Below the pieces are notes generated by a model that was not told the DNA's origin, did not search any database, and saw nothing but the letters and a program-made list of their open reading frames with translations. Both the position numbers and the translations under genes were made by a program. Positions 9,626 to 22,843 of a DNA stretch of 64,000 bases are shown here, piece after piece. Source of the DNA: Pisaster brevispinus (lineage: Eukaryota; Echinodermata; Asteroidea; Forcipulatida; Asteriidae); assembly GCA_023634235.1 (NCBI GenBank), contig JAMKCF010000003.1:20678742-20742741 (forward strand), read 5' to 3'. How positions within the stretch are numbered: position 1 is the stretch's first letter; the number at the start of each line of letters is the position of its first letter.

Positions 9626-12095
9626 CCAAAAAAATATGTGGACTGGGAAGTACTACCTGTGGATGTGCAATACAAAGACGAGTATATATTTTATGTCCAA
9701 ATAGTACAAAGCTGAATAGAGACACTTCTAATAGCAGTTGATTTTAATGTGGAAGTGTGTACAAAACTTACATGGTTGATTTCAATTGGCATCATTGGCT
9801 CATGGACTACACTAAAAGAAACTTGCTTTGAGCGTTGTTTGTTTGCTCCGTCTTTCCGAAAATGTTGGTATCTAGAACGAATTGGATTGTGAAATTTGTC
9901 AAAAAATAGTCGAATGTAAAAGTCTAAAATTGCTTTTGCTCTCACAAATATCTGTTCACAACTACCTTCAAAGCTTTCTCAGCTGGTCCCAGGCAAGATG
10001 GAAATCACTCATCATGGCAAGGGTTGTGTCAGCTGACAAGGTTGCACTCTGTTGCATTTTAGGCTAGGACTTGGTTGGTGGGGGTCACCTTTTGGATGCG
10101 AGCAGGCTGTAAATAATATAATAGAAAGGAAACAATGACAATCATGTAAATAATAATTTGCTTTAAGTACCAGATGATTGAAGTTTGAACCAATATTTAA
10201 TGATTTTTTGTAAAAACATACTAATTTATTTTATCAATTTATTAAGGTATTGTTTAAAGTTGTACCGGTACATAGTTTAACGTAAATCTATACTTAAAAA
10301 CAATGGTAAAAATGTCATGTACAAGCATGTGCAATATATCCTTTTTAATTGCTAAAACTACTCGTCCTCCAGTGTGTATAGTGTTACACTCTCCTGTCTT
10401 GATCGATTTTAATTTTAACCACATCCGTTTGTCTGCAGCTGCCTCTACTGCAGGGGGAGGGGGGTCTCCCACTCTATGGGCCTTCGCTATTTTGTTAGCA
10501 TCTCTGCAGCCCTTGTTAGGTCAAAGGGATCAGTTGCTTTATTTTTCACTTGAAGACTGAATTTGAATCTGGCCTTGGACATTTACCTCGACATTCTTGT
10601 TGCATCATTTAGATTTTCAAGTTGAACAGTTAGCACTCTGGGACTTGAAGTGATTTGCAGCTGTACAGTACATGATTGTTGCATACTTGGCAGTTGATGT
10701 TTGGGCTTGAGAAATGCTTGAAGCACTGTGTCAAACTTAATTGATGAAATATATTGCCATCGCTTACAGAAAAGAGCAAAGTTTGCGTACCAGCGACTGT
10801 TGCTTTAGGCCTTCCAGCTTTTGTTTAGACTGGGGTCCTCCTCTAGACTGTTGCTGTTAAAGTTCACACACAAAACAAATTCCAGTTCTTGTATGCTTTG
10901 ACCAACTTTGTTGTTTATCTTTTAGGCTTTGCATAGTATAAACACGTGCTCCAGATTTACAGTGTCTTAGTTTTCTTGAACACTTTTCACAGTTTTGATG
11001 GATGCTGGTCTGACGAATCTTCCCATACGCTTATATCGAAATTATAAAATAATTCTTTTCTATACTCATTGGTTTCCTTTGGAATGTTACGAGACCCTTG
11101 AGTTGCGATCCTGTTTGTACAGACTCTACATATTGTTCCAAGAGCTGGTTGATTGAATTTGAAACTCATACTTAATAAAATTTGTGTAAATTAATTTCAC
11201 TGAAACTCATATGTTTGCTGTTCGTTTTTTACTGCACTCCTGTATTTTCTACTGTGTAGAATGAAGATGAACAATTTGTGTGTAAAAACCAGTACGTTTA
11301 CATAGCGTGCCATTCTGACGTCTTTAACCGGTGCCCACAAAACGCCGTGAAAAACTTACCCAATTAATGGGGTTACCAGGGAAAAAGTTTTTGTGGCTCT
11401 GTGTCGTCTGCACAAACGTTCGTCAGGTCTCGGTTTTTTTTTTTAAAGAACATTACTGAATACTTTAACGAATCGTCCTTTATCAGATCTAACGTTTAAA
11501 AAAGGAATCAAGTTGTTGTTGTTGATAACCCTTCTTGAAAAGTTTAAAAACTAGCCCCTGTTAAGTAGAAATGGAGGTTTTGCGATCGTCATTTGGCTCT
11601 TTCGAATGGCACGGCGATGTACAAAACATATTTTTGTATTATATTGTTTTATTTTCTTGTTATTTTGTAAGCACCCACTATCCTCACAAGTTTGATTTAG
11701 TGTTCGGTTATCAGAATTGTTTAATAGAACATCCATTTCCTTCACTTGAACATTAAATTTCGCCTATATTTTGACCCTTTTTTCGTCAACCCAGCGATCT
11801 AAGGGTGCAGCCATTATTGGCGTGATGTCACAATTTGAGATGAATTATGAATAAGTGGCTGGCAGTCAGGAATACTTTATTCACGCGCAGCATATAGTTG
11901 TTCAGACTATTTAATGTGGTATTCCTATAGTTGGAAATATGGATTTGTGTTAGAACAACGCTAAATGATCTGGGGTAAGAAAATGTTGCTGTATCGGTGC
12001 AACAAATCAATCCACTGATTTTTTTTGTATGCCCCGTCTTACTAAATACAGTCCTATATTATGTACATTATGTTTGCACACAGTTGTATGGACAG
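9626..12095. other. Intergenic, no gene supported
   Basis: Only short ORFs without domains, often overlapping on opposite strands. A (GTT)n-like patch lies near 11513-11524. No MITE ends recognised. Confidence 0.4.
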
Positions 12096-12097
12096 TT

Positions 12098-12275
12098 TGT
12101 AGTGCTACCCCCCCCCCCCCCACAGGCCACATACAGGAACTTCCCGAGGAAGTGCCCCCCCCCCCCCCCAGTAACGTGCCCTCATCTGGGAAGTGCCATC
12201 CCTGATACAGGAAGAGCCCACATACAGGAAGAGCCCCCGTAGCAAAGGCCCACATACAGGAAGCCCCTACAAGAA
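12098..12275 (+). repeat. Degenerate CCCACATACAGGAAG minisatellite with poly-C
   Basis: GCCCACATACAGGAAGAGCC-like words recur (about 12126, 12210, 12250), with related GGAAGTGCC words between them. Two runs of 12-14 C interrupt the array (12110-12120 and 12157-12170). Confidence 0.7.
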
Positions 12276-12774
12276 CGGCAGCAATATTAGCAAACCTTAA
12301 AATGGCTTCCTTTTTTGTGAACGAGTTAAACGCAATCCATTCTAAATAAGGTCATTGACTGAGCAGACAAAGCTTTTTTTCAATGGAGCGATTTGTAACC
12401 GCCCTTTTTCGCTAATTACATTATCACAGCCTATAATGTTTGTGAACAAAAAGACAGCTCGAGTTTGCACACAGAACTGGTTGAAACTGGTTGGGGGGGG
12501 GGGGGGCATGTGATAAACTATACGCGTATAGAATTTTTGGTAATACAGCAACAGTGTCCAGGTTGGCTTGACCAATAAACGCACTCTACTTGGTGTGGGT
12601 GTGGGTGCCTTCATATTCACTACCTTATGGAGACCGAGAACAAAACAGAAAAGGGAAAACAAAGGGTCTCCATAGGGAAATTCTAAAGACTGGGTTGCTC
12701 CACAAGGAATTTTGTGTACAAAGTCTATCGGGGGTTCTTAACTACAGGGACAAAGGAAAGAACAAAAAAAAGAA

Positions 12775-12803
12775 GGTGTGTGTGTGTGTGTGTGTGGGTG
12801 GGG
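12775..12803 (+). repeat. (GT)n microsatellite
   Basis: A run of about 12 GT dinucleotides followed by GGGTGGGG. Confidence 0.9.
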
Positions 12804-15800
12804 CTTGGATGTAATGGCCGAAGCCGATGCGTTTGCGAGCAAAAGACAGCCGTATGGTACAAAATCATGTTTTAGTTTTTAAAACATGATTGGAAAGTCA
12901 AAAACAACAAAATCTATAACATCAGTTGCTAAACACAAATTTTGATCAAGTCAATTCATCACAAACGACCTGAAGTTTGGTATATAGGTATTTTTTCTCC
13001 CATCAATAACAGTCTGTAATTTGTGAAAAAAATTGAATAAGCTAATGCAAACTGCTCAACTAGAATAGCTTATGGTACAAATAAAGAAAAAAGAATACAA
13101 GCAGGGGGTAACTATCCGAACGGAAAAAGCATTCCAAAAGAGCACTTATTTGCTTCTCAAGGAGATTTTGTCCCTGCCTGCCCCCCCCCTCATTTGTTCT
13201 CGCCCCTGGAATAAATTAATTCAGCCTTCCAGGATAGCGACTTTTAGTCAATAAGTTAATTCTGTGCATTCATGTGACATGCTCACTGTGGTATGTCACC
13301 TCATTTAAGATTTTCATTGTTATGCAAATTATAAGGAGTTTTGCCTTTTTTTCGAAGCGCCATTGCGGCCAGTTACTGCATGTATTCTTCACCGACAGGA
13401 GCAGCACGCCGTACCTCTTGCCTCTAACTTGGATTTGGACGTCGCGTTTTCTGATGAACTTTACCTGTAAATTTGTGGGAATTCTTACCATGGCCAGTCT
13501 AGTGTATTCACAAAATCCAACAATAACTGTAGCTCGTTTGAAACCAGTTTGGCCGAGATTTGAAGTAGGCCTACAAGATAAAAAGTATGAAACTTTCTGA
13601 ATTTTTGTCACTGGATGGCTTGAAAGTTGTTATCAAAAACATCAGTCTTCAACACAACGTTCACTGTTGAGTCCTCCACGAAGTTCTCCAGTTCCGACAA
13701 CAGATTTTGAAAGCAAATGATAACTTCGGTGTTGAGTTTGTGAGTAGCTGAGTGAGCTCCGCTGAACAGCGGTAAACTGCAGTGTAAAAACTTCACAACC
13801 AAAGCTGAACACATCGAGTTATTGAAGGTAAGGCTTGGGATCAAAATTGGGGGGGGGGGAAGAGTTTCGTCTGAATAAAACATTTAATTCATAAAATAGG
13901 TTTTACACGTTGGCCATGGGCGTATTGGGACGCTTTGGTTAAGTGGGTAGAGAGGTTCATTTACCAAAAAATGTACACACATAAAAACATAAAGTACTTG
14001 TTTTTATTACTGGGGTACAAAATTGTTTTCCGGTTTCTCTATCCAATTGTTTTCTGCCCTAATTTTCTCCCACTGTTTTGCCTGAATTTTGGCAGGGCAG
14101 TAGGCCCCTGCCCCACCCCCAATCAGAATGTTTTTAAAGAGGACTTTCTAGATTAATATTGAGTTATTTGCATACAATTTTATGGGTCGTTTGTTTAATT
14201 TAGAAGAGCGATTTTTGTCTCCATTTCTTTGCCTTTTTTCACCCAAATTCCAAAGTGCTAATTTTTAAGACCATTTAATTAGGGAAGGCAGTCAGTCCCC
14301 CCAAATCCACCGCCCCCCCCCCCCCCCGCCTCTTCTCTCTTGGATCGTGCCCCTTTGACTATGATGTCACCAGTGCTTGAATTATATCAATTGTAGTTGT
14401 TGTAGTTGTTGTTATTTGCACAAATTCATATCTCTTAAACTTCATGATAAATTCAGAATGTTTGTGTCATTTTAATGGAAATAACCAACCAATGTGACAT
14501 ATTTATTTTGTCCATGATCCATGGAATTTTTGAACTGTTTTGTGTTGATTTAAGTTTTCATTTTTCCCAGTACATTTAATTTTTAGTTACTTAACTACAA
14601 TATAATAGACTTGAACTGTAGCATTGATGTATTTAGGGGTTGTTTTTCTCAATTCAGAGACAGGGAAGGACTCTCGCAGCAGTAACCAGTGGATGGAGAC
14701 AGGGAGCAAAGACTTGAGGTGGACCCAGCAACCAGCACCGAGCTCTCATAGAGGCAAGCTTCAAGAGACGTGGATGGGAGTGATTCGTGTTGATGACTCT
14801 TAAGGAGACTGACCAGATGCAGGGTTAGTCTGCAGATCCTTAAAAGTATAAAAAAGTATTCAACTGCAACATCCATGATTAAGGCCTTAAAATCATTAAA
14901 AAATTATAAATTCAGTCATTTGAAGTTTTAAAAAAATGGATTTAATTTAAGAACTGAGTTTTGCTGCATTTAAAAAAGTAACATGAAGAGTGAGTGGGTA
15001 TAGCTGTTTCCACTGCATTATTCAATTTCGGTCATAAGTTTTGTTAAGGGTAGCAATAAAATGGTCTTTAAAACTCTTAACTGTGACTTTTTATGGTGTG
15101 CAGGTACCCAGACATGGCTGTTGAAGATCTATGGATGTGGTATGTGGACGTACATTGGAGTCTTCGCCGGATAGAGGTAATGAAAACTTGCCGTATATCC
15201 GACTTCCACTTTTTTAAGCCCGCATTTGCAATTCACCTCTTTGATAAATGTTGGAGTTTCTATTTATTTTATTTTTTCTTCTCACAACTGGCGGTAACTA
15301 GAATCAAGGAAGGTTTGTGGAGACACAAACATCGTACTTTGCCCAAAATATTTTTGTTTTGTTTAATGTAATTTTCACTGCTGTACAGTACAAAAAACAA
15401 CAAAATTCATGTGTTTTCACATGATGAACTAAAAAATTTAGTTAAATTGAATGTACAAGCAACTCTCTGTTATGAGTTGTGATGTTTCTGAAAAGAACCA
15501 GCAGTTGAGTATGTGAAGTATAAAATATACAAATTAGCATAATATTGACCTTTCTTTAAAAAAAGAAGAAACAAAAGTCAAATTATTGATAGAGCGCAAT
15601 AGTGGAGGTCTGATAACGCAGGTTAACTTTCAAGATAAAGACAAGGGGAAGACTGCGAATGGTAAGAGAAGATCTAACCCGTTCTCTTGCAGAGTCCTTC
15701 CCCATTTTGTATCCTCCCTTCCCCTCCATGATGTTCGGCGATCTTGTTGATGTTGTTCTTGCAGAGCTTTCAAGGTGACTTCAGAGTTTCTTGGCGTTTC

Positions 15801-16820
15801 TTGATTAGCATATTGGTCAAAGCCAGTGATGCTTTTTTAATTAGGAGACTGGTCTTATTGGAAATTTCTGTTTGGTTGATACTTCAAGTCATCAGTTGTC
15901 ATGTTTATTTACAATTGTCATGATTTAACATTTCAAGTAGTTTAACCTTTAGAAAGTACAATATCCAACTGAAACTTTATTTATAATCACTTTCAATAAT
16001 TCTGATAAAAACATGATTTGTTCTCCTTTTTTAAAGTAAAGCAGAAAAATAAAATTAAAATAGAAACTATATTGTAATCACACAACTAAATGTTTTAGTC
16101 CAATTACCATTCATTTGATGATCAATGTTTGATTTAGGAGTATTAAATAGGTAATTTAGACCAGCTAAATAAATATTTATATATTCCTAATATCAGCATT
16201 TCATCAATTCTGAATGTACACAATTTCAAGTAACTAAGTCTTTGAAAATTTAAAAAAATAGATAGTTAATAAACAGCATAGCTGTAACTTTTCCCCATAT
16301 CATCCAAAGTTAAAATAAAAGAACAAGGGGTAGGGACCTTAAAGTATTAAACACATTTTGTTTTAAAGCTGTAGTTTCAAAATGTAAATCTTTTAAATAA
16401 AAGATTATAGGTCTTCTTGAAAATACTTACCTAAACTATTTGTTTGAGAGCGCTGCGAAAATAAAACAGAAAGACAAAAATACATAAGGAGGGGAAAAAA
16501 GACTGGAGAAGATGAGAGAGAAGGGGGAAAAGGAGCAGATCATCCATTGGGGAAAGATGTCAGTGGTGCCTAGGTATGTATAAATAATAAGACAGTAATG
16601 GCTTAGAGCATTTAAAGTGTTGGCCTAGTGATAAGACTAACTCTCTACTCTTTCAGCAGATTTACCAGCTATAGGTAATGTATAAGGTATGACTGGGGTA
16701 GTTCTTAGTCTTGATTCTAAGATCTTGAACCAAAACTAAAAACTATCCTGTCATCAGTAAAGGCAGAAATGAGTAGCTGATGGAGACTGTCCCTTAGATG
16801 TCCCTGATGAGTGACTGTAG
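12804..16820. other. Intergenic or intronic, no confirmed gene
   Basis: Contains homopolymer C near 14313-14328. A pair of opposite-strand ORFs lies at 13270-13610, with no identifiable domain. Otherwise AT-rich DNA. A weak A-box-like TTGGCCTAGTGATAAGAC at 16619-16636 may be a SINE relic. Confidence 0.35.
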
Positions 16821-16829
16821 GCAAGTGAG

Positions 16830-17195
16830 GTCAGGTGTTTGTATTAAAGGTTAAGTATAACAGGTGAAGTATCAGGGTGACAAAAAACTAACCGTTCTTT
16901 CCACAGGTTATAACGCTTCCCTCAACAGGCAATCTTGCTTTTGTTTTCAACAGTCTGTAACCTGTTTTTCTCATGGTGAATGCAGAAATTTGTGACCCAA
17001 GGTCATAGGGGGTCAATAAAGTCAGGTGCGGGCAGCAATGGTCAAGTAACAGGTGAAGTATTAGGTAAAGTATGAGGGCAAGTGTGGAAGAAAAGTAACC
17101 TTTCTTTCCACAGCATTTAACGTTTCCCTCAAAACAGGCTATAACTCTTCTTTTTGTTTAAAGTCTGTAACCTGTTTTTGCTAAAGTTGATGATG
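16830..17195 (+). repeat. Two-copy tandem duplication, ~200 bp
   Basis: AACAGGTGAAGTAT, then AACCTTTCTTTCCACAG, then TCAA..CAGGC, then AGTCTGTAACCTGTTTTT occurs first at 16859-16970 and again at 17049-17180 in the same order. Each copy holds a strong splice-acceptor-like TTCTTTCCACAG. Confidence 0.7.
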
Positions 17196-17939
17196 TGGCT
17201 AGCAACTGTGTACAGATGGCAGCTCGGGGACACCGTAGGTGGCATTGGTTTGGTAAAGTATTGGTGTTATCTCAGATAACCTGGTCGATTGATGTGACCC
17301 CAAAATGCTTAACCTTCTAGATATTTTTCTTCCAAAAAGCAGATCATGTTTTCTTTTTGAGGATGATGAAGTAGTTTGTGCACTGAAATCTCAACTGAGC
17401 TGATGCCTACCATAAGGGACTGGTGCCATAAAAAAGATTTGGTAATGTAACGAGTAATAAATTTTGAAAGTTACTGGTGAAGAAATTAAAGACTTTTTTG
17501 ATCAACAACCAAGTCAAGAAGCTGGGAGGATCAAAAACAGATCGACATCAGTTTATTGATAAGTTTGGAGGGAGAAACAAGGCATGCATAAATAATTCAG
17601 ATTTTAATCCATCAATACTTGTAACTAGCAGTCCAAATACTGGTATCATTGAGATTCTACATCAGAAAGTATGAACGACCAGCCAGCCATTGAGCTGAAA
17701 CAACATTAAGACCCAGTAAACTTTGTATGTCTTTGTACAATCAAAACACATTGAAATTCTTCCTGAAACATTGTAAGTCATCTCTTCTTGCAATTTAACA
17801 TAAAGATATGTAAACACTCAAAGATAAATTTGTCTATGCCTACTAAATTTTCCCTTGGTTTTGAGCAGTCTGTATTGAAGTTGAGACTACAACCGGACCA
17901 GTTTGCAGCATTACTGGAGGATACAGGTGTAAGGAATTG

Positions 17940-20480
17940 ACAAAAGACAACTTGGTAGGTCAACAATAATTTATTCCAAACTGGGTTTGGACAAGTGCAA
18001 AGAGTCAACAACAGTCCGCTTGGTAAGTTGGTAAAAGCTCATTCTCAAACCTTTCTTTGAGGAGAAAGTTCATCCCACTAATTTGGCAAAGGAGTTTATA
18101 TTTCAAAAAGATCACCTTTGAAGGTTTCAAATTGTTGATTTGAAAGAGTACATTCACTCCAATCCTGTAGTTTGTAATACACCTTACAGCCAGCTGGTGG
18201 AAAACTTTTTCAGAAAAAAGGTCAACATTTTCAGAAAAAGATTTTCAAAAACATAACCTGGAATGTTGTGTCATGTTAAAATGGTTGAACAACTAATTGG
18301 AGCTGGAGGAGATTTTTCTTGCACATGATAGCATTGAAACGTAACTATTCCTCAGACCTGAAACTTGTATGAAAAGAGTTTATCAGATTTTATGTTTTAA
18401 AACTGTTTATTTTCTACCGCAGATTGATGGAACCAGGAGATGACATACTACCAATCTTGAGGCTAACCAACGGTTTTTTGGACTGGGTCCCACTAGCTGA
18501 AAAAGAACTGTCTATTCAAGCTAGATGACTCTTCACTACCTACAGTACAACTAGTCAAGTAACACAGGAATGCTGAGGCTAACCAACGCTTTATGGACAG
18601 GTGGAAAGAGTCAACAACAGACCGCTTGGTCAGTTTGGAAAAATTCATTCCAAAAACCTTTCTATGAAGAGAAGATTCATCCCACAAACTTGGCAAAAAA
18701 AATTATGTTTCAGAGTTGGTACCGTTCCAGATTTCAAATGGTAGATTTGAAAGAATACACTCATTCACATCCTTTAGTTTGCAATAAACACACCTCTGGT
18801 GGAAAACTTCATCTAAAAAGGAGGTAAAGCTTTCCAGAAAAAAAATAATAAAAAATTACACAACAGAGAAACAAACCTGAATAAGTAGTGGGTGCATATT
18901 CAATGAGTTGTCAAACTGATCGGATCTGGGGGAGACTGAACTTTCCATGAAAACAACTGAAACTTGTATTAAAAGAGCTAATGAAAATTAATATTGTTTA
19001 CCGCATATTGAGTCGATGACCCTGGAGACGACATACACCCAATCTTGAGGCTAACCAACGCCTTTTGGACTGTGTACCACCAGCTGAAGAAGAACTGGGT
19101 CAAGTCTAGTCAGATGACCATCCACTACACGTTCAACCGTTCAAGTGTCATAGGGGTGTTGAGGCTAACCAACACAAGTTGGACAAATGCAAAGATTCCA
19201 CAACAGACCCACCCGGTAAGATTGAAAGAACTCATTATAAAACTATTTTTTTAAGAGAATCATCGTAGAAGGTTCATCGTATGAGTTTGATGAAGGAGTA
19301 ATGTTTCAGAAATCACTTTGAAGGTTTCAAACCATCAGTTTGAAAGAATACATCCTTTGGTTCGCAATAAACTGGTGGAAAACTTCATTGAAAAAGATGG
19401 TCTAGTTTTTCAGAAAAGCAATTTTAATACCACAAAAAAGAAAATCAAATCCTGGATTGTTGTGTCATGTCGTAGGTGCACTTTTCAATGATTAGAAGAA
19501 CTGATTGGAGTGGGAGGAGAATTGTCTTGCGCATTGCTAGCAATTCCGGCTTAGCTATCCCTCAGAACAACTGATACTTGTTATAAATAAGTTGATGAAA
19601 ATTTATATTCGGAAATGGTTTATTTTTCTACTACAGATTGAGACAATGACCTTGGAGATAACATGCATCCAATCTTAAGGCTAACCAACACTTATTTGAC
19701 TGTGTGCCACCAGCTGAAGAAGATCTGTTTCAAGTCTAGTAAGATGACTCTCTGCTAGAAGTTCAACCGTTCAAGTGACAGAGGGATGTTGAGGCTAACC
19801 AACGCTTTTCGGACAATATGTATATTATCCATCTTAAGAAGAACTGTGTCAAGTCTAGCCAGTCTAACCATTCAATTGACAAAGGGGAACTTTGAGGCTA
19901 ACCACCACATTTTGGACTGTGTGCCACGATCTGAAAACCTGCGTCACTGCCAGATGACTCTCCGCTACAAGTTTAACTGTTCATGAGCCCAATTTCATAA
20001 TGCCTATAAGCACAAACAATTGCTAAGCACAGAAACATACTGCTTAGCCAAAACAGGTTGCCAGCCAACACTCCATAAAGTTTACAATATTGCCACCGGT
20101 ACCTTGCTCATTTCTTGCTAAGTTAAGTAATTTACTAAGCAGAATTTTCTGCTTACAAGCTTAATGAAGTGAGGCCCAGATTAAATAGGAATGTTGATGC
20201 TTACCAACTCTTTTCGTGTTGAGTGGTACCAGCTGAAGGACCATGTCAAGTCTAGCTAGATGGACTCACCAACAAGAATAACTGTTGTATGATGTACATT
20301 CCGTTTGCGGATAAAACGATGTGTATATCTACTAGGTCTTGCTTTTTATTCTACTGCCGCGGAGTAGATATTTGAAATCGGGAGACTACTTAGTTCTGAA
20401 AAGAACTGTCCAGCTTATTAGTTACTACCTGGGCGGAGGGTAAGAAATCGGTGATGTTCTTCTGTGATGTTTAACTAACG
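17940..20480 (+). repeat. ~600 bp tandem array of exon-like units
   Basis: At least three large units share the same order of segments, with spacing of about 590-610 bp. One segment is a pyrimidine tract ending CTACCGCAG or CTACTACAG (18422, 19636; mutated to CCGCAT at 19001). Next come ATTGA..., AATCTTGAGGCTAACCAAC, a second TTGAGGCTAACCAAC, and CAACAGACCGCTTGGTAAG-like donors (18023, 19216). The GAGGCTAACCAAC word appears seven times between 18459 and 19900. Short peptides recur (LRLTNAFWT), but stops interrupt every frame, so I call it non-coding or a degraded exon cluster. Confidence 0.75.
19985..20177. mobile_element. MITE with GGGCCCAATTTCAT-type ends
   Basis: Left end GAGCCCAATTTCATAA; right end AGCTTAATGAAGTGAGGCCC. 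The interior (CAGCCAACACTCCATAAAGTTTAC, TTGCCACCGGTACC) closely matches the copy at 4826-5014. It is inserted near the right end of the exon-like array. Confidence 0.85.
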
Positions 20481-21435
20481 CTTTTTAGACTGTCACCAAA
20501 TGAAGAAAGACTAGACGATGGACCAAGCTGGACCATGATGGTGGCTACTGTATGAAGACACTTGCAGAGAGGACAATCTTTGGCCAAATCTGAATGAGTG
20601 GCTGCTGCTATGGCTGTGGCTGTTGCTTTGGCTCATATTATGCTTCAAATATGTTCACATGATGATCAAGCCACATCCGCAGCCAGTAACTCTGATACTC
20701 CTTAGTTTAATGTTTACTCAATAGGTTCTCTTTTGAATCCATCAAAATCCAATACCAAGTATGAACAAGTAGCTTGGTACTCACATCAGTTGAGTTGATA
20801 AAATTGGCACGCCTGGCCTCATGCCAAGCATTGTTGGGTTATCATGGAAAGTCAAATTCATTCAATTCAATTACAATACCCTTTGGATTTTGATGGTGTC
20901 AGAGTAGTTGAGAAAACAGCTCTAAAGATTATACAGCTTTGGTAAAGAGTAACAAACAATCAAATCAGCTTACCAAAATGCCATCAATGTAAATTGTATT
21001 TAAAGCACAATTTATGAAGTGTTTTGCTTGCCTTTTGACTAAAAATGTGTGAAAATTTTAACAATGTAAACGCAGATTTCAGTGAAAGAGAATTAAGCTA
21101 AAGTCACCAAAATGGTCACAGACAAGTTTGAAAACATGGCAAGAAAAGCTCAGGTTTATTATTTTTTACTATGGAATACTGCATTGTAAAATAACTTGTT
21201 AGATGAAGGTAGAAAAACAGACAAAATTCTTTGACAAACTGTGTTATTTTGTACAAGTATCTAAGTATTTTGGGGTTAGGATTCTGGACCCCTCATCTGT
21301 ATTAGTAAGTCAAACTTTACCCATTGCTCAATAAGTATAGCTCAAAGATGTGTAGTAGTTCAATAAATAGACAGAATGCATGTTTTAGCAAAATGCGCAA
21401 GCAGTACTCGACAAACCACGGCAGCAATCACAACA
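20481..21435. other. No gene seen
   Basis: AT-rich sequence with no ORF or recognised repeat of note. Confidence 0.4.
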
Positions 21436-21438
21436 CCA

Positions 21439-21569
21439 GGGCTCGGTTTCACAAAGAGCTATGAAAAATCAATCAATTTTAATTGCTAAGCAAAGTTTGA
21501 TGTCACGATACAAATCACTATGGTAATACAACTCATCTTAGGGTCTTAGTGCTTTGTGAAACTGAGCCC
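21439..21569. mobile_element. 131 bp MITE, GGGCTCGGTTTCACAAAG ends
   Basis: The two 18 bp termini are reverse complements with one mismatch (21439-21456 and 21552-21569). The interior is non-coding. The ends resemble, but differ from, the GGGCCCAATTTCAT family. Confidence 0.8.
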
Positions 21570-21772
21570 AGTACTCCTCACCCTGACTAACACTGCACTA
21601 AAACTATACGCTTTAATTTAACCCTTGCACTAAAACCATAACAAATAAAGATCACAATTATATCATTACTGACCTTATGCTTAGCACCAACCACTATTAA
21701 CTTAATGCAGTCAACAGCAAAAAGTGAAGCGCTATTTTATTAATCATGCATTTTGTCTACTAGTGCTCAAAA

Positions 21773-21989
21773 AACTAAATAGTGGCTTGTATGGGCTTTG
21801 CAACAGTTTCATTACTTCAGATTAATTGTAAATATTTAATACTACCAAAATTAAAATCATTTGATTATCTACTGTATTTTAGTTATACAGTAGATAATCA
21901 AATGATTTTAATTTTGGTAGTATTAAATATTTACAATTAATCTGAAGTAATGAAACTGTTGCAAAGCCCATACAAGCCACTATTTAGTT
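21773..21989. repeat. Perfect 104 bp inverted repeat (palindrome)
   Basis: Left arm 21773-21876 and right arm 21886-21989 are exact reverse complements over 104 bases, with a 9-base spacer (TTTTAGTTA). The identity stops at the next base on each side. No sequence divergence means it is very young or is an assembly artefact. The arms are AT-rich and non-coding. Confidence 0.97.
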
Positions 21990-22672
21990 AAAAATTAGAC
22001 AATCTAAATGTATACATAATTTAAATTGTAATGAAGGTTTTTCTTTGCTAAGCTAGTTAAATATAGTGTCACCCCCTTGCTGTCATTAGCCCTGTGTTCC
22101 AGTAGCAATCACTGACACTGTTTCTCAGGTACCAGACTATTTTGGCATCCAGTCTCAGCTTGGTAAGGCAGTGTCCCAATTGATGGCTTCTTCAGCAGTG
22201 GCTACAGCTGGATTAAGGAAATGTGTCCATTCGTTAACATTGTCACTGCAGCCAATGGCCCCATGGCTGTAGACCCAAGTCAATTGATTCAGATATGGCT
22301 TTACATTTATCTAATAGACAAGATGGCTTCTCCATTATGAAGAAGGTCTACAGCAACATATCAGTAATTAATGTCAAGCCTTAGATTAATAATAACATTT
22401 ACTAGTTAATGTACTTTTAATTTTAAAAATTAAAAAGTTTCATCATCAGGAGAAACTCGCATAGCAACAAATTTCCTGAACATTTGTTGTGCACACTGAA
22501 TGTACATAACATATGTTGTACCAAAGTTAGCAAAATTGTGTTTTTTTAGTTACAACTGATGCATTTTGTGCAGTTTTTTTATATGCTTTGTAAAAGGAAA
22601 TTGTTCACTGTGGTGGCTTGTCCATATTTTATGTTCAATGTGCATTACATCTGGGTGTGGGTTTTAAATGCA
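21990..22672. other. No confirmed gene
   Basis: An open stretch at about 22195-22340 (plus strand) could encode a short peptide, but no splice sites or family support it. Confidence 0.3.
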
Positions 22673-22843
22673 GGGCCTAATTTCATAGAGCGACATAAGC
22701 AGGAAATTTTACTGAATAATATTCTGCTTAGCAAAACTAAGTAGAATACTTGCTAGTCAAAGATGGTATTTTGGTTGGTAATATTATTCTGGTAAGCAAC
22801 ACCTTGTTTGCGCTTAGTGATTAAGCAGCTCTATGAAGTTGGG
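22673..22843. mobile_element. MITE with GGGCCTAATTTCATAGAGC ends
   Basis: Left end GGGCCTAATTTCATAGAGC; right end TTAAGCAGCTCTATGAAGTTGG. The interior carries GGTATTTTGGTTGGTAATATTATTCTGGTAAGCA, as in the 7575 copy. Non-coding. Confidence 0.85.

Noticed and set aside
13270..13883. Overlapping ORFs of 108 and 113 codons on opposite strands, plus a 91-codon one beside them
   Set aside because: No recognisable domain and no splice context; both strands are open over the same bases. A real exon on the minus strand cannot be excluded.
15104..15176. Possible exon with acceptor GTGTGCAG and donor GAG-GTAATG; one frame reads KIYGCGMWTYIGVFAG, membrane-like
   Set aside because: That frame hits TAG just before the donor, and the other open frame has no membrane character. 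Without neighbours it is not supported.
22130..22345. Short open frames next to a TTTCTCAG acceptor-like site
   Set aside because: Two different frames are open in turn, no donor fits and no family is recognised.
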